Assembly: GCF_000374005.1 (NCBI RefSeq)
Contig: NZ_KB893157.1
Coordinates: 251,950 to 315,949, forward strand
Reading direction: 5' to 3'
Length of the DNA stretch: 64,000 bases
DNA from: Kiloniella laminariae DSM 19542
Lineage (GTDB): Bacteria; Pseudomonadota; Alphaproteobacteria; Kiloniellales; Kiloniellaceae
The translations under genes were made by a program, and so were the position numbers. The notes below the pieces were generated by a model. That model was not told the origin of the DNA. It ran no database searches and worked only from the letters and a program-made list of their open reading frames with translations. How positions within the stretch are numbered: position 1 is the stretch's first letter; each line of letters opens with the position of its first letter. Positions 28,002-37,255 of the stretch are shown here, in pieces.

Positions 28002-28610
28002 TCAGGAGGCCGAGGAGGAAGGATTTCCGATCAGGGAAAGGAACTCTCGCCTGGTTGAAGGGTTGGTCCTGAACAAGCCGAGCATCCGGCTGGTTACCAT
28101 TGTCACGCCAGATTTGTGGACCCCGCGAGTGGTCATGCACTGGTGTGCGGCCTCAATCACGACAGCAACTCCTTTGGGCTGCAGGACGTCATTGATGGCG
28201 TTGGCGATCTGGGCGGTCATCTTTTCCTGAATCTGCAAACGTTTGGCATAGGCCTCGACAACTCTTGCGAGTTTGCTGATGCCAACCACGCGGTTGTTGG
28301 GCAGATAGGCGACATGGGCCTTGCCGATAATCGGCGCCATGTGGTGCTCGCAATGGGATTCAAAGCGGATATCGCGCAGGAGCACGATCTCGTCGTAGCC
28401 TTCAACTTCTTCGAAGGTTCTTTCAAGAAGTTCGTTGGGGTCAACATCGTAACCGGCGAAAAATTCCTGATAACTGCGGACAACACGGTCAGGCGTGCCC
28501 AGGAGACCTTCGCGGCTGGGATTATCTCCCGCCCAGCGAAGCAAGGTTTCCACGGCCGACAGCGCTTCTTCTCGTGTCGGACGGATGACTGTGTTTTCGG
28601 TGTTGCTCAC
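28002..28610 (-). CDS. folE: GTP cyclohydrolase I
   Basis: A 202-residue enzyme turning GTP into dihydroneopterin triphosphate, the first step to tetrahydrofolate and queuosine-type pterins. Zinc ligands lie in [19 protein letters not shown] and in [26 protein letters not shown] is the conserved subunit-interface motif. Zinc-dependent type I form. It lies 38 bp downstream of apaG on the same strand. Confidence 0.94.
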   Translation of the reverse strand: MSNTENTVIRPTREEALSAVETLLRWAGDNPSREGLLGTPDRVVRSYQEFFAGYDVDPNELLERTFEEVEGYDEIVLLRDIRFESHCEHHMAPIIGKAHVAYLPNNRVVGISKLARVVEAYAKRLQIQEKMTAQIANAINDVLQPKGVAVVIEAAHQCMTTRGVHKSGVTMVTSRMLGLFRTNPSTRREFLSLIGNPSSSAS

Positions 28611-28648
28611 GGGCTCTTTCCTTTTATCTTCCTGCTGGAAGTGTTGTG

Positions 28649-29065
28649 CTAGTTCGGGCGCGCCACTTCGTGTGGACTGTCCAGTGAAAAGGCCGGGACG
28701 ATGACGTCGAAAAGTTCACCATTCGGGCCTTCCATCTCGTAACTGCCTGACATGATACCTGAAGGCGTCGGTAAAGGGGTGCCACTGGTATACTCAAAAC
28801 TTTCGCCGGGTTTGAGGCAAGGTTGTTCACCAACAACACCTGCGCCGCGGACTTCCTGTACCCTGCCCATGGAGTCTGTAATACACCAGTAACGGTTTCT
28901 CAGTGTGACGGCGTCATCACCCTTGTTTTCTATCTGGACCTGATAGGCCCATACATAATGGTCGTCAGCGGGAGACGACTGATCCTCGAGAAAAGTCGGT
29001 TTTACTGTCACCGTTATAGACCTGGTGGTCTGGCTATACATGGGCACTGGCTCCGGGGCTGTCAT
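28649..29065 (-). CDS. apaG: ApaG family protein
   Basis: A 138-residue ApaG/CorD domain protein of immunoglobulin-like fold. [23 protein letters not shown] and [20 protein letters not shown] are conserved, as is the final [12 protein letters not shown]. The family is linked with cobalt/magnesium efflux phenotypes and is a likely pyrophosphate-binding domain; the exact role is unsettled. It starts the apaG-folE pair. The ~220 bp upstream of it shows no clear motif. Confidence 0.9.
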   Translation of the reverse strand: MTAPEPVPMYSQTTRSITVTVKPTFLEDQSSPADDHYVWAYQVQIENKGDDAVTLRNRYWCITDSMGRVQEVRGAGVVGEQPCLKPGESFEYTSGTPLPTPSGIMSGSYEMEGPNGELFDVIVPAFSLDSPHEVARPN

Positions 29066-29289
29066 AAATCGTGACAGCTTTTATCCTGAATTTGCCGTTG
29101 GGGCAAAATCAAGATGGCATACTGCAGTAAAAAAAACTGCGGTTTTCACTCTAACACGACGATATTTATTGAAAATTCCCCGATCCGGGCATTTTCTTGA
29201 AATTATTTCTCATCTGAAAACACTGAGTACAAAACAATTTGGATACTGACCAGAACAAAGATCTGTGCCTGGGGGGCATATGCTGGTGA

Positions 29290-29979
29290 TCATTTAAATG
29301 GCATATTCAGGATGAGGCCTTCGGCAGAACGCGCATCTTCAGGATCATGTGTGACCAGCAGGGTTGGGAGGTTATGAGCCCGGGCGTGTTCAAATATGAA
29401 TGTTCGGAAACGTTCACGCAAGGCGCTGTCGAGTTTGGAGAAGGGTTCGTCAAGCAACAAGGCAGAAGGTCGAGATAGCAGGGTTCGCATCACGGCAACC
29501 CTCGCCCGCTGTCCACCAGACAAAGTGGCGGGGTCCTGATCCGCATAGCCGGATAATCCGGCTTCTTCCAGGGCTTCTTCTATCAACATTTTCCGCTGGT
29601 TTTTCTGGCGTACAGCGGCTGGAATACCAAAGCCGAGGTTTTCCCCCACCGAGAGATGCGGGAAGAGCAGGTCTTCCTGGAATAACATGCCGATGTGTCG
29701 CTGTTCTGGCGGGGAGCTGGTAATATCGCGTTGTCCAAGACAAACTCGTCCGACCGCGTTGAAATCTTTTGCAAGCGTCCCGCTGATGAAGGAGAGAAGG
29801 CTGGATTTCCCACAGCCACTGGGGCCCATGATCGTCGTGATTTCACCCGGCTGTATTTCGAGATCAAACTTTTTAAAAAGGGTTTTGGTGATCCCGGAAC
29901 TGCAGAGGGAAAGCGTGAGATCTTGGAGTATGAGAGGCTCGGGTATCTGAACTGCACCGGGGCGCTGGTTTGTCGTCAT
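29290..29979 (-). CDS. ynjD: ABC importer ATP-binding protein (YnjD-like)
   Basis: A 229-residue ATPase. Walker A IMGPSGCGKSSLLSFI, Q-loop FQEDLLFPHLSVGENL, signature TLSGGQRARVAVMRTLL, Walker B ALLLDEPFSKLD and switch VTHDPEDA are all intact. It overlaps the permease gene by ATGA, giving the ynjB-ynjC-ynjD order of an uncharacterised Escherichia coli importer. The substrate is not known; resemblance to thiamine/iron-type importers is general only. Confidence 0.88.
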   Translation of the reverse strand: MTTNQRPGAVQIPEPLILQDLTLSLCSSGITKTLFKKFDLEIQPGEITTIMGPSGCGKSSLLSFISGTLAKDFNAVGRVCLGQRDITSSPPEQRHIGMLFQEDLLFPHLSVGENLGFGIPAAVRQKNQRKMLIEEALEEAGLSGYADQDPATLSGGQRARVAVMRTLLSRPSALLLDEPFSKLDSALRERFRTFIFEHARAHNLPTLLVTHDPEDARSAEGLILNMPFK

Positions 29980-31739
29980 GGTTGGGACAAAGCCCTTCTG
30001 TGGCGGAAGATAAAGTTCGAAAATCCTATGGCTGCACTGAAGACCAGGAGCGGGAACAGGCCTTGTAACAATGCATAAACCGAAATGATCCGGCGGTTAC
30101 CGCTGGCTGACAGGTTCACGGCCTCTGTGGTTAAGGTCATAAAGCGCCCGCCACCTGCAAAGAGCGTCGGGAGATACTGTGCGACCGAGACGGCAAAGCC
30201 AATAGCCAGAGCAAAAAGCAAGGGGCGTAAAAGCAGGGGCAGTCGTATCTTCCAGAAAGCGCGCCAAGGGCTGGCACCAAGGCAGTGGGCAATATTGACA
30301 AAACGTTCATCCTGATAGCGATAGGGATCAGCCAGCGAAAGAAACACGTAGGGCAGTACAAAGAGCAGATGGCTCCAGATCAGGGCCAGCCAACTTCCAT
30401 CTATACCAAGTTTTATGGCAATCACTTGGGTGCCGAAAAGAAAGGAAACCTGTGGAACCATCAGAGGAAGATACAACAGCCAGAGGGCACCTGATCCAGC
30501 TGTTTTGCCCCGCCGTTTTTCATTCTCGAGACAGGCAACGCTCAGAGTGATGGCAATCAGGGCACTGATAATCCCGGTGATCAATGTTGTGCAGCCGCTC
30601 AACAAGAGCGTGTCGAGATTGCTGTGCCAGCTCTGGATGCTCCATTCGGAAGGCAAGGCATCGGGATAGCGCCATCTTCGGGTAAAGGACCAGAGGACGA
30701 TGACCAGCAGAGAACCGCAAAAAATACTGCCGAGAAGCTGGAAAAATGAGCGGGAGAAAAAACGGATGGTTTGCTCGGCAAATGATCTCTGCCCATTACT
30801 GAGCCAGCCACAAAGGATTTGCGCCACCAACTGTTCAAGAAGATACCAGGCAAGTATTGACAGAATGACAATGACAAGTTGAAAGGCCGCCGCGGTTGAG
30901 GCGAGTGCGCGGTAACTCAGATCAGGGTCATTGAACCATCGCAGGATAAGGACCGGCAGGGTTGGTGGTGTTGTCGGGCCGAGAATAAGCGCGACGTCGA
31001 CAACAGAGAGGGAGAAGGCGAGAACGGCATAAATCGGCAGACGGATCTGACGGTAGATCAGGGGGAGAACAGCCTTGATCCATGCTGCAACAGGGCTGTA
31101 CCCCAGAGTCTGTGCCAGAACAAGTCGTTGTCTTGCCTGTCCCTGATCAGACGCCGCGATAATCATCAGAAGCAGATAGGGGGTTTCCTTGATCACAAGC
31201 CCGAGGATCAGGGAGACAGCAAAAGGGTCATGAATGATGGCGATATCTGGCGGGGTATCCCATCCCGTCAACCCGGGAGAGAAAAGACGCGCGAGCCACC
31301 CGCTGGGAGCAAGAAGAAAGGCAAAACCGATGGCCAAGGCGGAGTGGGGGATTGCCAGAATGGGTGCCAGCAGTTTTCGAACCCGGTTAAAGCTGGGGCT
31401 GCCTTGCCAGGCGGCAGTAAAGGCAATGGCGAGACCGAGGGAGAGAGCCGTCGCGATAAAACCGCTCAGGAGTGTAAGGTACAGGGCTTCGGGCAAGGCC
31501 GGATGCTCTATCAGGTGTTCCCAGCTCAGGAGAGAAAAATCTTTTGAGCCCAAGGCTGGAAAGTACCCGAAGGCAGGCAGAATTGTGCCGATTAATCCTG
31601 CAGCCAGCGGGCCAAGGAAAACCAGAAGGGTGAATGCCGGGACGTATTTCAGGCTTAGGCAGTCAGTGATGATAGAGAGTCTGGCCATGTTTTGTCTTGA
31701 GGATAGCAAAAAAACTACTGGCCGTAGCGCTTCAGCCAT
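29976..31739 (-). CDS. ynjC: ABC importer permease, two fused permease domains (YnjC-like)
   Basis: A 587-residue permease with 12 helices made of two binding-protein-dependent domains in one chain, as in YnjC and FbpB-type proteins. EAA-like coupling motifs occur in both halves, e.g. AQTLGYSPVAAWIKAVLPLI and AHCLGASPWRAFWKIRLPLL. It pairs with the ATPase by a 4-bp overlap and with the binding protein by a 25-bp overlap. An alternative start is ATG at 31688, which would remove the overlap but lacks a ribosome site. Confidence 0.88.
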   Translation of the reverse strand: MAEALRPVVFLLSSRQNMARLSIITDCLSLKYVPAFTLLVFLGPLAAGLIGTILPAFGYFPALGSKDFSLLSWEHLIEHPALPEALYLTLLSGFIATALSLGLAIAFTAAWQGSPSFNRVRKLLAPILAIPHSALAIGFAFLLAPSGWLARLFSPGLTGWDTPPDIAIIHDPFAVSLILGLVIKETPYLLLMIIAASDQGQARQRLVLAQTLGYSPVAAWIKAVLPLIYRQIRLPIYAVLAFSLSVVDVALILGPTTPPTLPVLILRWFNDPDLSYRALASTAAAFQLVIVILSILAWYLLEQLVAQILCGWLSNGQRSFAEQTIRFFSRSFFQLLGSIFCGSLLVIVLWSFTRRWRYPDALPSEWSIQSWHSNLDTLLLSGCTTLITGIISALIAITLSVACLENEKRRGKTAGSGALWLLYLPLMVPQVSFLFGTQVIAIKLGIDGSWLALIWSHLLFVLPYVFLSLADPYRYQDERFVNIAHCLGASPWRAFWKIRLPLLLRPLLFALAIGFAVSVAQYLPTLFAGGGRFMTLTTEAVNLSASGNRRIISVYALLQGLFPLLVFSAAIGFSNFIFRHRRALSQP

Positions 31740-32932
31740 TCCCGCTCAATTTTCTCCATCCAGGTCGGATGAGGCTCAAGCAGGGTTGGTCCGAGGTCCT
31801 GTGGAGCGAGAGTTGCGATGCCCAGTTCTATTGCTTCAAATATGCTGCGGTCCTCTGCGGAGAGTTTATCTATTGCCAGAACGGTATCGTCCCCCCAGTA
31901 GCGAGGATCCTGTTTTCGGGCCTGGGCTTCAGGGCTCATCAGAAAGTTTGCGGCAACCATGGCAGCTTCCCTGTGGGACGAGTTATAGGGGATTGCGACA
32001 AAATGAGTGTTGCCAATGGTCCCGTCCTTGAAGGTAAAGGTGCGGACAGTCGCTGGGAGCTCACCACTTTCGATCAGAGCTGATGCCGCACCCGGGTTGA
32101 AAGAGAGGTGAATATCGACCTCGCCGTCATCCAGAAGCTGCTGTTGGGCAGAGCTGCTGACCGGGAACTGTTTGCCGCTGCGCCAGAGTGTGGGATGAAG
32201 CTGATCAAGAAATTGCCAGAGAGGTTTTGTTGTCTCGTCAAACTGAGTCTGGCTGGCCAGAGGAGAGCGCAAGGCATTATTTTCGCTGGTAATATCAATC
32301 AGGGCCTGCTTCAGGAAAGTAGAGCCAAGGTAGTCCGGGGGGGCGGGATAGGTAAAACGTCCGGGGTGGTTTTCGCTCCATTCAGATAATTCCTGTAAAG
32401 AACTGGGAGCTTGGCTGATGCGGGCAGAATCGTAGATAAAATTGAATTTTGCCATACCCCAGGGGGCCTCGAACCCTTCAACTGGAATGGTGAAGTCAAC
32501 GGTCGTGGTCGCTTTGCCTTCAGTATCAACATAGCGGTAGTTGGGCAGGCTTGTGGTGAAAGGACCAAAGAGTAAATGGTGTTGTTTCATCGAAGCAAAA
32601 TTTTCACCATTGATCCAGACCAAATCAACACTGCCATTCTGGTCTTTCCCGGCAGTTTTTTCGGCAAGGACACGGCTGACAACATCGGCCGTATCTGTGA
32701 CCTTGACGTGCGTCAAACGAATGGAATATTGCTGATCCAGCTGCTGTCCTACCCAGGCTATATAGTCATTGATCTTTTCACTTCCGCCCCAGGCATTCCA
32801 GTAGAGGGTTTGGCCTTCGGCCTTTGCCGTAATCTCTTGCCAGTCCGGTTCTTCAGCCAGGGAAATCGATATTGCTCCACCCCAGAACAAGCCTGCTGCC
32901 AGCGCGATAAAACCCAGTTTTCTTCTGATCAC
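31715..32932 (-). CDS. ynjB: ABC importer solute-binding protein (YnjB-like)
   Basis: About 405 residues with a signal peptide (LGFIALAAGLFWGGAISISLA) and a family-1-type fold: QTLYWNAWGGSEKINDYIAW at the start and VDLVWINGENFASMK further on match YnjB. GAGGA (32939-32943) is spaced 6 nt from GTG 32932, making this a better start than the ATG at 32938 that touches it. It heads the ynjBCD operon. A 15-bp perfect palindrome lies 60 bp upstream. Confidence 0.86.
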   Translation of the reverse strand: MIRRKLGFIALAAGLFWGGAISISLAEEPDWQEITAKAEGQTLYWNAWGGSEKINDYIAWVGQQLDQQYSIRLTHVKVTDTADVVSRVLAEKTAGKDQNGSVDLVWINGENFASMKQHHLLFGPFTTSLPNYRYVDTEGKATTTVDFTIPVEGFEAPWGMAKFNFIYDSARISQAPSSLQELSEWSENHPGRFTYPAPPDYLGSTFLKQALIDITSENNALRSPLASQTQFDETTKPLWQFLDQLHPTLWRSGKQFPVSSSAQQQLLDDGEVDIHLSFNPGAASALIESGELPATVRTFTFKDGTIGNTHFVAIPYNSSHREAAMVAANFLMSPEAQARKQDPRYWGDDTVLAIDKLSAEDRSIFEAIELGIATLAPQDLGPTLLEPHPTWMEKIEREWLKRYGQ

Positions 32933-32989
32933 GTTCATTCCTCTTTTAAACCTGCTGCTGCATGGGAACAACAATCCTGCTTCTCCCGG

Positions 32990-33004
32990 GACTATCTGAT
33001 AGTC
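32990..33004. promoter_or_regulatory. Palindrome upstream of ynjBCD
   Basis: GACTATC-T-GATAGTC, perfect 7-bp arms around one central base, about 58 bp before the ynjB start. It could be a repressor operator or an RNA hairpin in the leader. No known regulator motif is recognised. Confidence 0.35.
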
Positions 33005-33188
33005 TCAATGGAGACAGCCTACAGGGTGACCTGAGAGCTGTCAGCCTTAAGCCTCTATCATCACGAGGGTTTTACCGAAATTGTCTGTTTTTGTGAGGTC
33101 GGCAGAGAGGAATTAAAAGAAGGCTTGCGCAGTTTTGTTCCGGGAGCTAGAAGAATCAAAGGCGATTCATCATCGCGCTGCGGCGATC

Positions 33189-33262
33189 GCGGGTGTAGTT
33201 CAATGGTAGAACATTAGCTTCCCAAGCTAAATACGGGAGTTCGATTCTCCTCACCCGCTCCA
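33189..33262 (+). tRNA. tRNA-Gly (CCC)
   Basis: A 74-nt cloverleaf with encoded CCA. Acceptor GCGGGTG pairs with CACCCGC, discriminator T; D-arm TAGTTCAATGGTAGAA; anticodon stem TTAGC/GCTAA with loop TTCCCAA (anticodon CCC); T-arm GGGAGTTCGATTCTCC. The CCC anticodon reads GGG codons. A weak CTAAGC/GCTTAG hairpin (33266-33291) follows and may terminate it. Confidence 0.95.
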
Positions 33263-33468
33263 AAGCTAAGCAGCTGATTTATTACGCTTAGATTTCTTGC
33301 GTAGAAGAAAATTTCATTTTTAAGTTAGACACTTGTTATCGCCAGCCGCTGTCTCAGTGATTTTCGATCTCTTTCCTTTTAACTTGCTCCCTTCTTCAGA
33401 CGAATCTACAAAAATGTAATCTCGTCTCATCACAAAGGGGCCGCATCTATTGCGGGCATTCAAAGATA

Positions 33469-33720
33469 ATGGTTGGTCGTATCGTTCAGGTTATTCTTCT
33501 TTGTTTTGTCGTTGGCGTGATTTTAGCCGCTTTCAATACCGATGCGCTGGGCCTGGTGAAATGGGTTACCGGTAATTTCAAGGAAGTGGTCGATTATATC
33601 ATTGAGTTTCTGGATTGGGGCGGGCGCTATATTCTGCTGGGGGCAGGGGTGGTTCTGCCGATTGTCGCAATTAATATTTTGCTTCATTTTCTCAAAAAGC
33701 GCCGTTCGAGCGAAGAATAG
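33469..33720 (+). CDS. Small two-helix membrane protein (DUF6460-like)
   Basis: An 83-residue protein with two helices (IVQVILLCFVVGVILAAF and ILLGAGVVLPIVAINILLHF) and a short basic-acidic tail KKRRSSEE. The pattern, including DALGLVKWVTGNFKEVVDYI between helices, resembles the alphaproteobacterial DUF6460 group, but I judge this by general look only. Function unknown. Confidence 0.55.
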   Translation: MVGRIVQVILLCFVVGVILAAFNTDALGLVKWVTGNFKEVVDYIIEFLDWGGRYILLGAGVVLPIVAINILLHFLKKRRSSEE

Positions 33721-33879
33721 CAATAAATATAAAATTGTTTCGATAAAAGAGATGAATCCAGCCAGGTGTTTACACTCCAGTAACCGTCATTTTGTTAGGT
33801 TAGGAGAAGGCGTGCAAGAAAACCCGCTCAAAGAATAGTGCTGCAGAACTTTAGGATTTGAAATGAGTCGACCTTATGG

Positions 33880-36072
33880 ATGGCTATCCCCAGGATTTGC
33901 CCTAGATCTGGTCTCGGGGATAAATTGAACACGAACATACGACATATACTGGATACTCTCCCTGATTTTGCGATGCTTGTCCGGGAGGGGAACATCACCT
34001 TTTGCAATAAAGCGGGTCTTGTCTTGCTTAAGGCGGAGGCTGATTCCGAGATTGTTAACGGCCCTCTGGTTGAGCTGGTTCACGAGCAGTATCGCGATGT
34101 TTTTGCCGAAATATGGCAAGAGCTCCTGAAAAAAGGGACAACGCGATTTCCCTTAAAAATCAAAAGCAACGATGGCATGTTTCATGAAATTATGTTCCAT
34201 GCCGACTGTTCGCTGGAAGTTGGCAAGGATGTGGTTATCCTTTATGGCAAGGATTTCTCATCGATAGAGCTGGACGCGACAGTTCAGATGGGAAATGCCC
34301 TTTCCCGGCGGGTACTTAATGACGTTTCCCTTTCCCTACTGTGTATTTGTGATCCGGAAGGGATCAGCTATATCAACCCGACGGGCTTGAAACTGCTTGA
34401 AGCAGAACAAGAAGATGAAATCTTGGGATTGAGGTTCGCCCAGCTTGTCCATCCTGATTATAAATCAATCTTTAAAAACGAGCTGGATGTTCTTGCTGAA
34501 GAAGTTGAGCCACTTCCTCTGAAACTCATAGGTTTGCACGGAACTGAACTGCGCGTGGAGATGAAGGTCTCACGGTTTCGCCACGGCTGTCGGGATGGTT
34601 TCCTTCTGGAAGCCCGGGACATCACCGAGCTGTTGTTACGGCAGGAAGAACTGTTGCGCATTCAGGGGGTCCTCAAACGAAAAGTCGAGGAACAGACCCA
34701 GGAGCTTAGTCAGGAAATTCATGCACGGATCAAAGCCGAGGAAACTGTTGAGCATATGATTTTGCACGACGGATTGACCGGGCTTGGAAACCGTACACAG
34801 TTCGTACGGCATATGGATGCGGAAACTAAGCGCTGCGGGGAAGAGGATAAATGGGCTGTCTTTGTTCTCGACCTGGACCACTTCAAGGATTTGAATGATA
34901 TTTTCGGGCACGAAACCGGTGACCAGCTTTTGCGGAATGTAGCCAGAATCCTTAGTAAGAGAATAACCGGTGATGGTTATATGGCCCGGTTGGGCGGCGA
35001 TGAATTTGCCCTGATGATCCCTTATGACGATGATCAGGAGCCTGAACTGTTCGCCCAGAAAATCCTTCGTAAAATGAGCAGGGCATTCGTTTTGAATGAT
35101 CAGGAAGTCTATTCCGGCTGCAGTATCGGTATTTCACTCTTTCCGGTACACGGGGACAAGGCTGCTTCTTTACTTGGTTGTGCCGAGATGGCGCTTTATC
35201 ACGCCAAAAACAAGGGTCGGGCAACCTATTCGTTTTTCAATAACTCGCTCAAGCAGAATGCAGAGGAAAGCAGCAGGATCGAACATCTGTTGCGCGCAGC
35301 ATTGGTCCGGAATGAGTTTGAGCTGTATTATCAGCCACAGATTGACTTGAAGACTGGAAATCTGGTTGGAGCCGAAGCGTTGATCCGCTGGCACAGCAGC
35401 GAAGGAATGGTCAGCCCTGATCGTTTTATTCCCATTGCCGAGAAGACGGGTTTAATTGACCCTATCACGGACTGGGTGATGACGACGGCCTGTACACAGG
35501 CGAAGGAGTGGCAAAGTATCATTCCAGGAATAAGAGTTGCAGTGAATCTGTCTGCTGTTTCTTTCCGTCAGGCAGATTTTGTCAACAAGGTCAGTGAAGT
35601 TCTTGAGTTTACCCAGGTGCGCCCGGAATGTCTTGAGCTGGAAATTACCGAAACTGCCATTATGGCGGACTTTAAGGAAGCTGATCGTATCCTTAACCGT
35701 CTGGATGATCTGGGAGTGAACCTGGCGATTGACGATTTTGGCATGGGCTATTCCTCGCTGTCCTATCTTAAGCGGTTTCCGGTAGATAAGCTGAAAATTG
35801 ACAAGTCTTTTGTCATGAAGCTGGATCAGAACCCGGATGATGCCGCGATTACCGCTGCGATTATATCCATGGCTCATGCGATGGGAACGCGGGTTCTTGC
35901 CGAGGGGGTCGAGGAAAAAGCTCATATGCTGTTCCTGAAAGAACGGGGCTGTGAAGAAGCTCAGGGTTTTTACTTCGCCCGTCCCATGCCAGCCGAGGAG
36001 TTTGTTAAATGGTGCTCACAGGGCGGCACTGGAAATGCTCCGCCAGTTCCGGGTCTGGGGAGTTCGAATTAA
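33880..36072 (+). CDS. PAS-PAS-GGDEF-EAL c-di-GMP protein
   Basis: A 730-residue soluble protein. Two PAS-like domains occupy about residues 10-245 (ILDTLPDFAMLVREGNITFCNKAG opens the first, quoted in part). A coiled segment (VEEQTQELSQEIHARIKAEE) leads to a GGDEF domain with intact RLGGDEFALMIP near residue 370, then an EAL domain with LVGAEALIRWH near 490 and AIDDFGMGYSSL. Both active sites look intact, so it could make and break c-di-GMP. The start is uncertain: ATG 33880 has no ribosome site; TTG 33925 follows GGGG. Confidence 0.88.
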   Translation: MAIPRICPRSGLGDKLNTNIRHILDTLPDFAMLVREGNITFCNKAGLVLLKAEADSEIVNGPLVELVHEQYRDVFAEIWQELLKKGTTRFPLKIKSNDGMFHEIMFHADCSLEVGKDVVILYGKDFSSIELDATVQMGNALSRRVLNDVSLSLLCICDPEGISYINPTGLKLLEAEQEDEILGLRFAQLVHPDYKSIFKNELDVLAEEVEPLPLKLIGLHGTELRVEMKVSRFRHGCRDGFLLEARDITELLLRQEELLRIQGVLKRKVEEQTQELSQEIHARIKAEETVEHMILHDGLTGLGNRTQFVRHMDAETKRCGEEDKWAVFVLDLDHFKDLNDIFGHETGDQLLRNVARILSKRITGDGYMARLGGDEFALMIPYDDDQEPELFAQKILRKMSRAFVLNDQEVYSGCSIGISLFPVHGDKAASLLGCAEMALYHAKNKGRATYSFFNNSLKQNAEESSRIEHLLRAALVRNEFELYYQPQIDLKTGNLVGAEALIRWHSSEGMVSPDRFIPIAEKTGLIDPITDWVMTTACTQAKEWQSIIPGIRVAVNLSAVSFRQADFVNKVSEVLEFTQVRPECLELEITETAIMADFKEADRILNRLDDLGVNLAIDDFGMGYSSLSYLKRFPVDKLKIDKSFVMKLDQNPDDAAITAAIISMAHAMGTRVLAEGVEEKAHMLFLKERGCEEAQGFYFARPMPAEEFVKWCSQGGTGNAPPVPGLGSSN

Positions 36073-36131
36073 CACGAACATCCCCAGGGCAAAGTAGCAG
36101 ATCTCTGGCTGAAATTTCTTTGCTATAATTC

Positions 36132-37244
36132 TCAGTGTAAATCTGTGCTTTCTTCGATAAAAGCGCGGAAGGTCTCGTCAAACATGTCCCGTTTCAGATC
36201 GCGGACAATGAAGACCAGTTTGGAGCGACGGTCTTCATCCGGCCAGCTTTCGAGCATGACAGGGGGATGAAAGACATGCTGGACTCCGTGAATGACGATG
36301 GGGTTCTTATCGCCTTCAACGTTCAAAATTCCCTTTATTCGCAGAATATTATTGCCATAGAGCGTAATCAGCATATCAATCCAGGAATTCATCTGATCCC
36401 AGTCAATTGGCTTGTCGTGGGTCAGGCAGAAGGCATGGACCTTGTCGTCATGACGGTTAACATCGTGATGATGAGCGTGTCCATGACCGTGGTGATCATC
36501 GTCATGATCATGATGATGCCCGTGAGACGTTTCTTCGAAGGCTTCGGCTTTTAACCATTTCTGCACATCAAGAGATTTGGTTTCAGGATTATATAGTCCG
36601 GCATTAAACAGGTCGGCTGGGTTAATCTTGCCAAAGCTGACCTGCTGAATTGCTGCGGTCGGGTTCAGCGCTTTGATCCGCTGGAGCAAGTCGCTATCTT
36701 TTCTCTCTGCAGCCATATCGGTTTTGGTCACGAGAAGGCGATCTGCAACGGCAACCTGCTTTACGGATTCCGGATGATTGTCCAGTGTGCTGTTGCCATT
36801 GAGGGCATCAACCGTGGTGATAACACCATCCAGCCGGAAACGTTCACTCAGAAAAGGATCCGTCATCAATGTCTGAAGGATTGGTGCTGGATCTGCCAGA
36901 CCTGTTGTTTCAATGACAAGCCGCTTGAAAGCAGGAACTTCCTTCATAAGGCGCTTTTTATAGAGCTTGCGGATGGTTTCAACCAGATCCCCACGCACAG
37001 TACAACAGAGGCAGCCACTGTTCATCAGCACGATGTCTTCCTGCGAGCTTTCGACCAGCAGATGATCCAGACCAATTTCGCCAAACTCGTTTACAATAAC
37101 AGCTGTCTCATCCATCGCCGGATGCTGCAGAAGCTGTTTGAGCAGGGTGGTTTTGCCACTGCCGAGAAAGCCAGTCAGGACAGACAGGGCGAGGGGCTCT
37201 TCGGGGATGTCCATATCGTGGACCTGAAACTTAATATCGGACAT
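36132..37244 (-). CDS. COG0523 (CobW-type) G3E GTPase, putative metallochaperone
   Basis: A 370-residue GTPase. Walker A TGFLGSGKTTLLKQL, metal motif MNSGCLCCTVRGDL, then ETTGLADPAPI and the TKTD guanine motif. A long His-rich run (about residues 235-265, with HGHHHDHDDDHHGHGH) separates it from the C-terminal CobW_C domain. Members deliver zinc, cobalt or other metals under limitation. No Zur box was seen upstream; it follows ctaA by 11 bp and is probably cotranscribed, so metal delivery to a heme or copper enzyme should be considered. Confidence 0.9.
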   Translation of the reverse strand: MSDIKFQVHDMDIPEEPLALSVLTGFLGSGKTTLLKQLLQHPAMDETAVIVNEFGEIGLDHLLVESSQEDIVLMNSGCLCCTVRGDLVETIRKLYKKRLMKEVPAFKRLVIETTGLADPAPILQTLMTDPFLSERFRLDGVITTVDALNGNSTLDNHPESVKQVAVADRLLVTKTDMAAERKDSDLLQRIKALNPTAAIQQVSFGKINPADLFNAGLYNPETKSLDVQKWLKAEAFEETSHGHHHDHDDDHHGHGHAHHHDVNRHDDKVHAFCLTHDKPIDWDQMNSWIDMLITLYGNNILRIKGILNVEGDKNPIVIHGVQHVFHPPVMLESWPDEDRRSKLVFIVRDLKRDMFDETFRAFIEESTDLH

Positions 37245-37255
37245 GATCAGATCTT

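Noticed and set aside
32975-33130. Possible thiamine riboswitch before ynjBCD
   Set aside because: The leader holds CTGAGAG-like words, but the ordered TPP-switch core could not be aligned on either strand.
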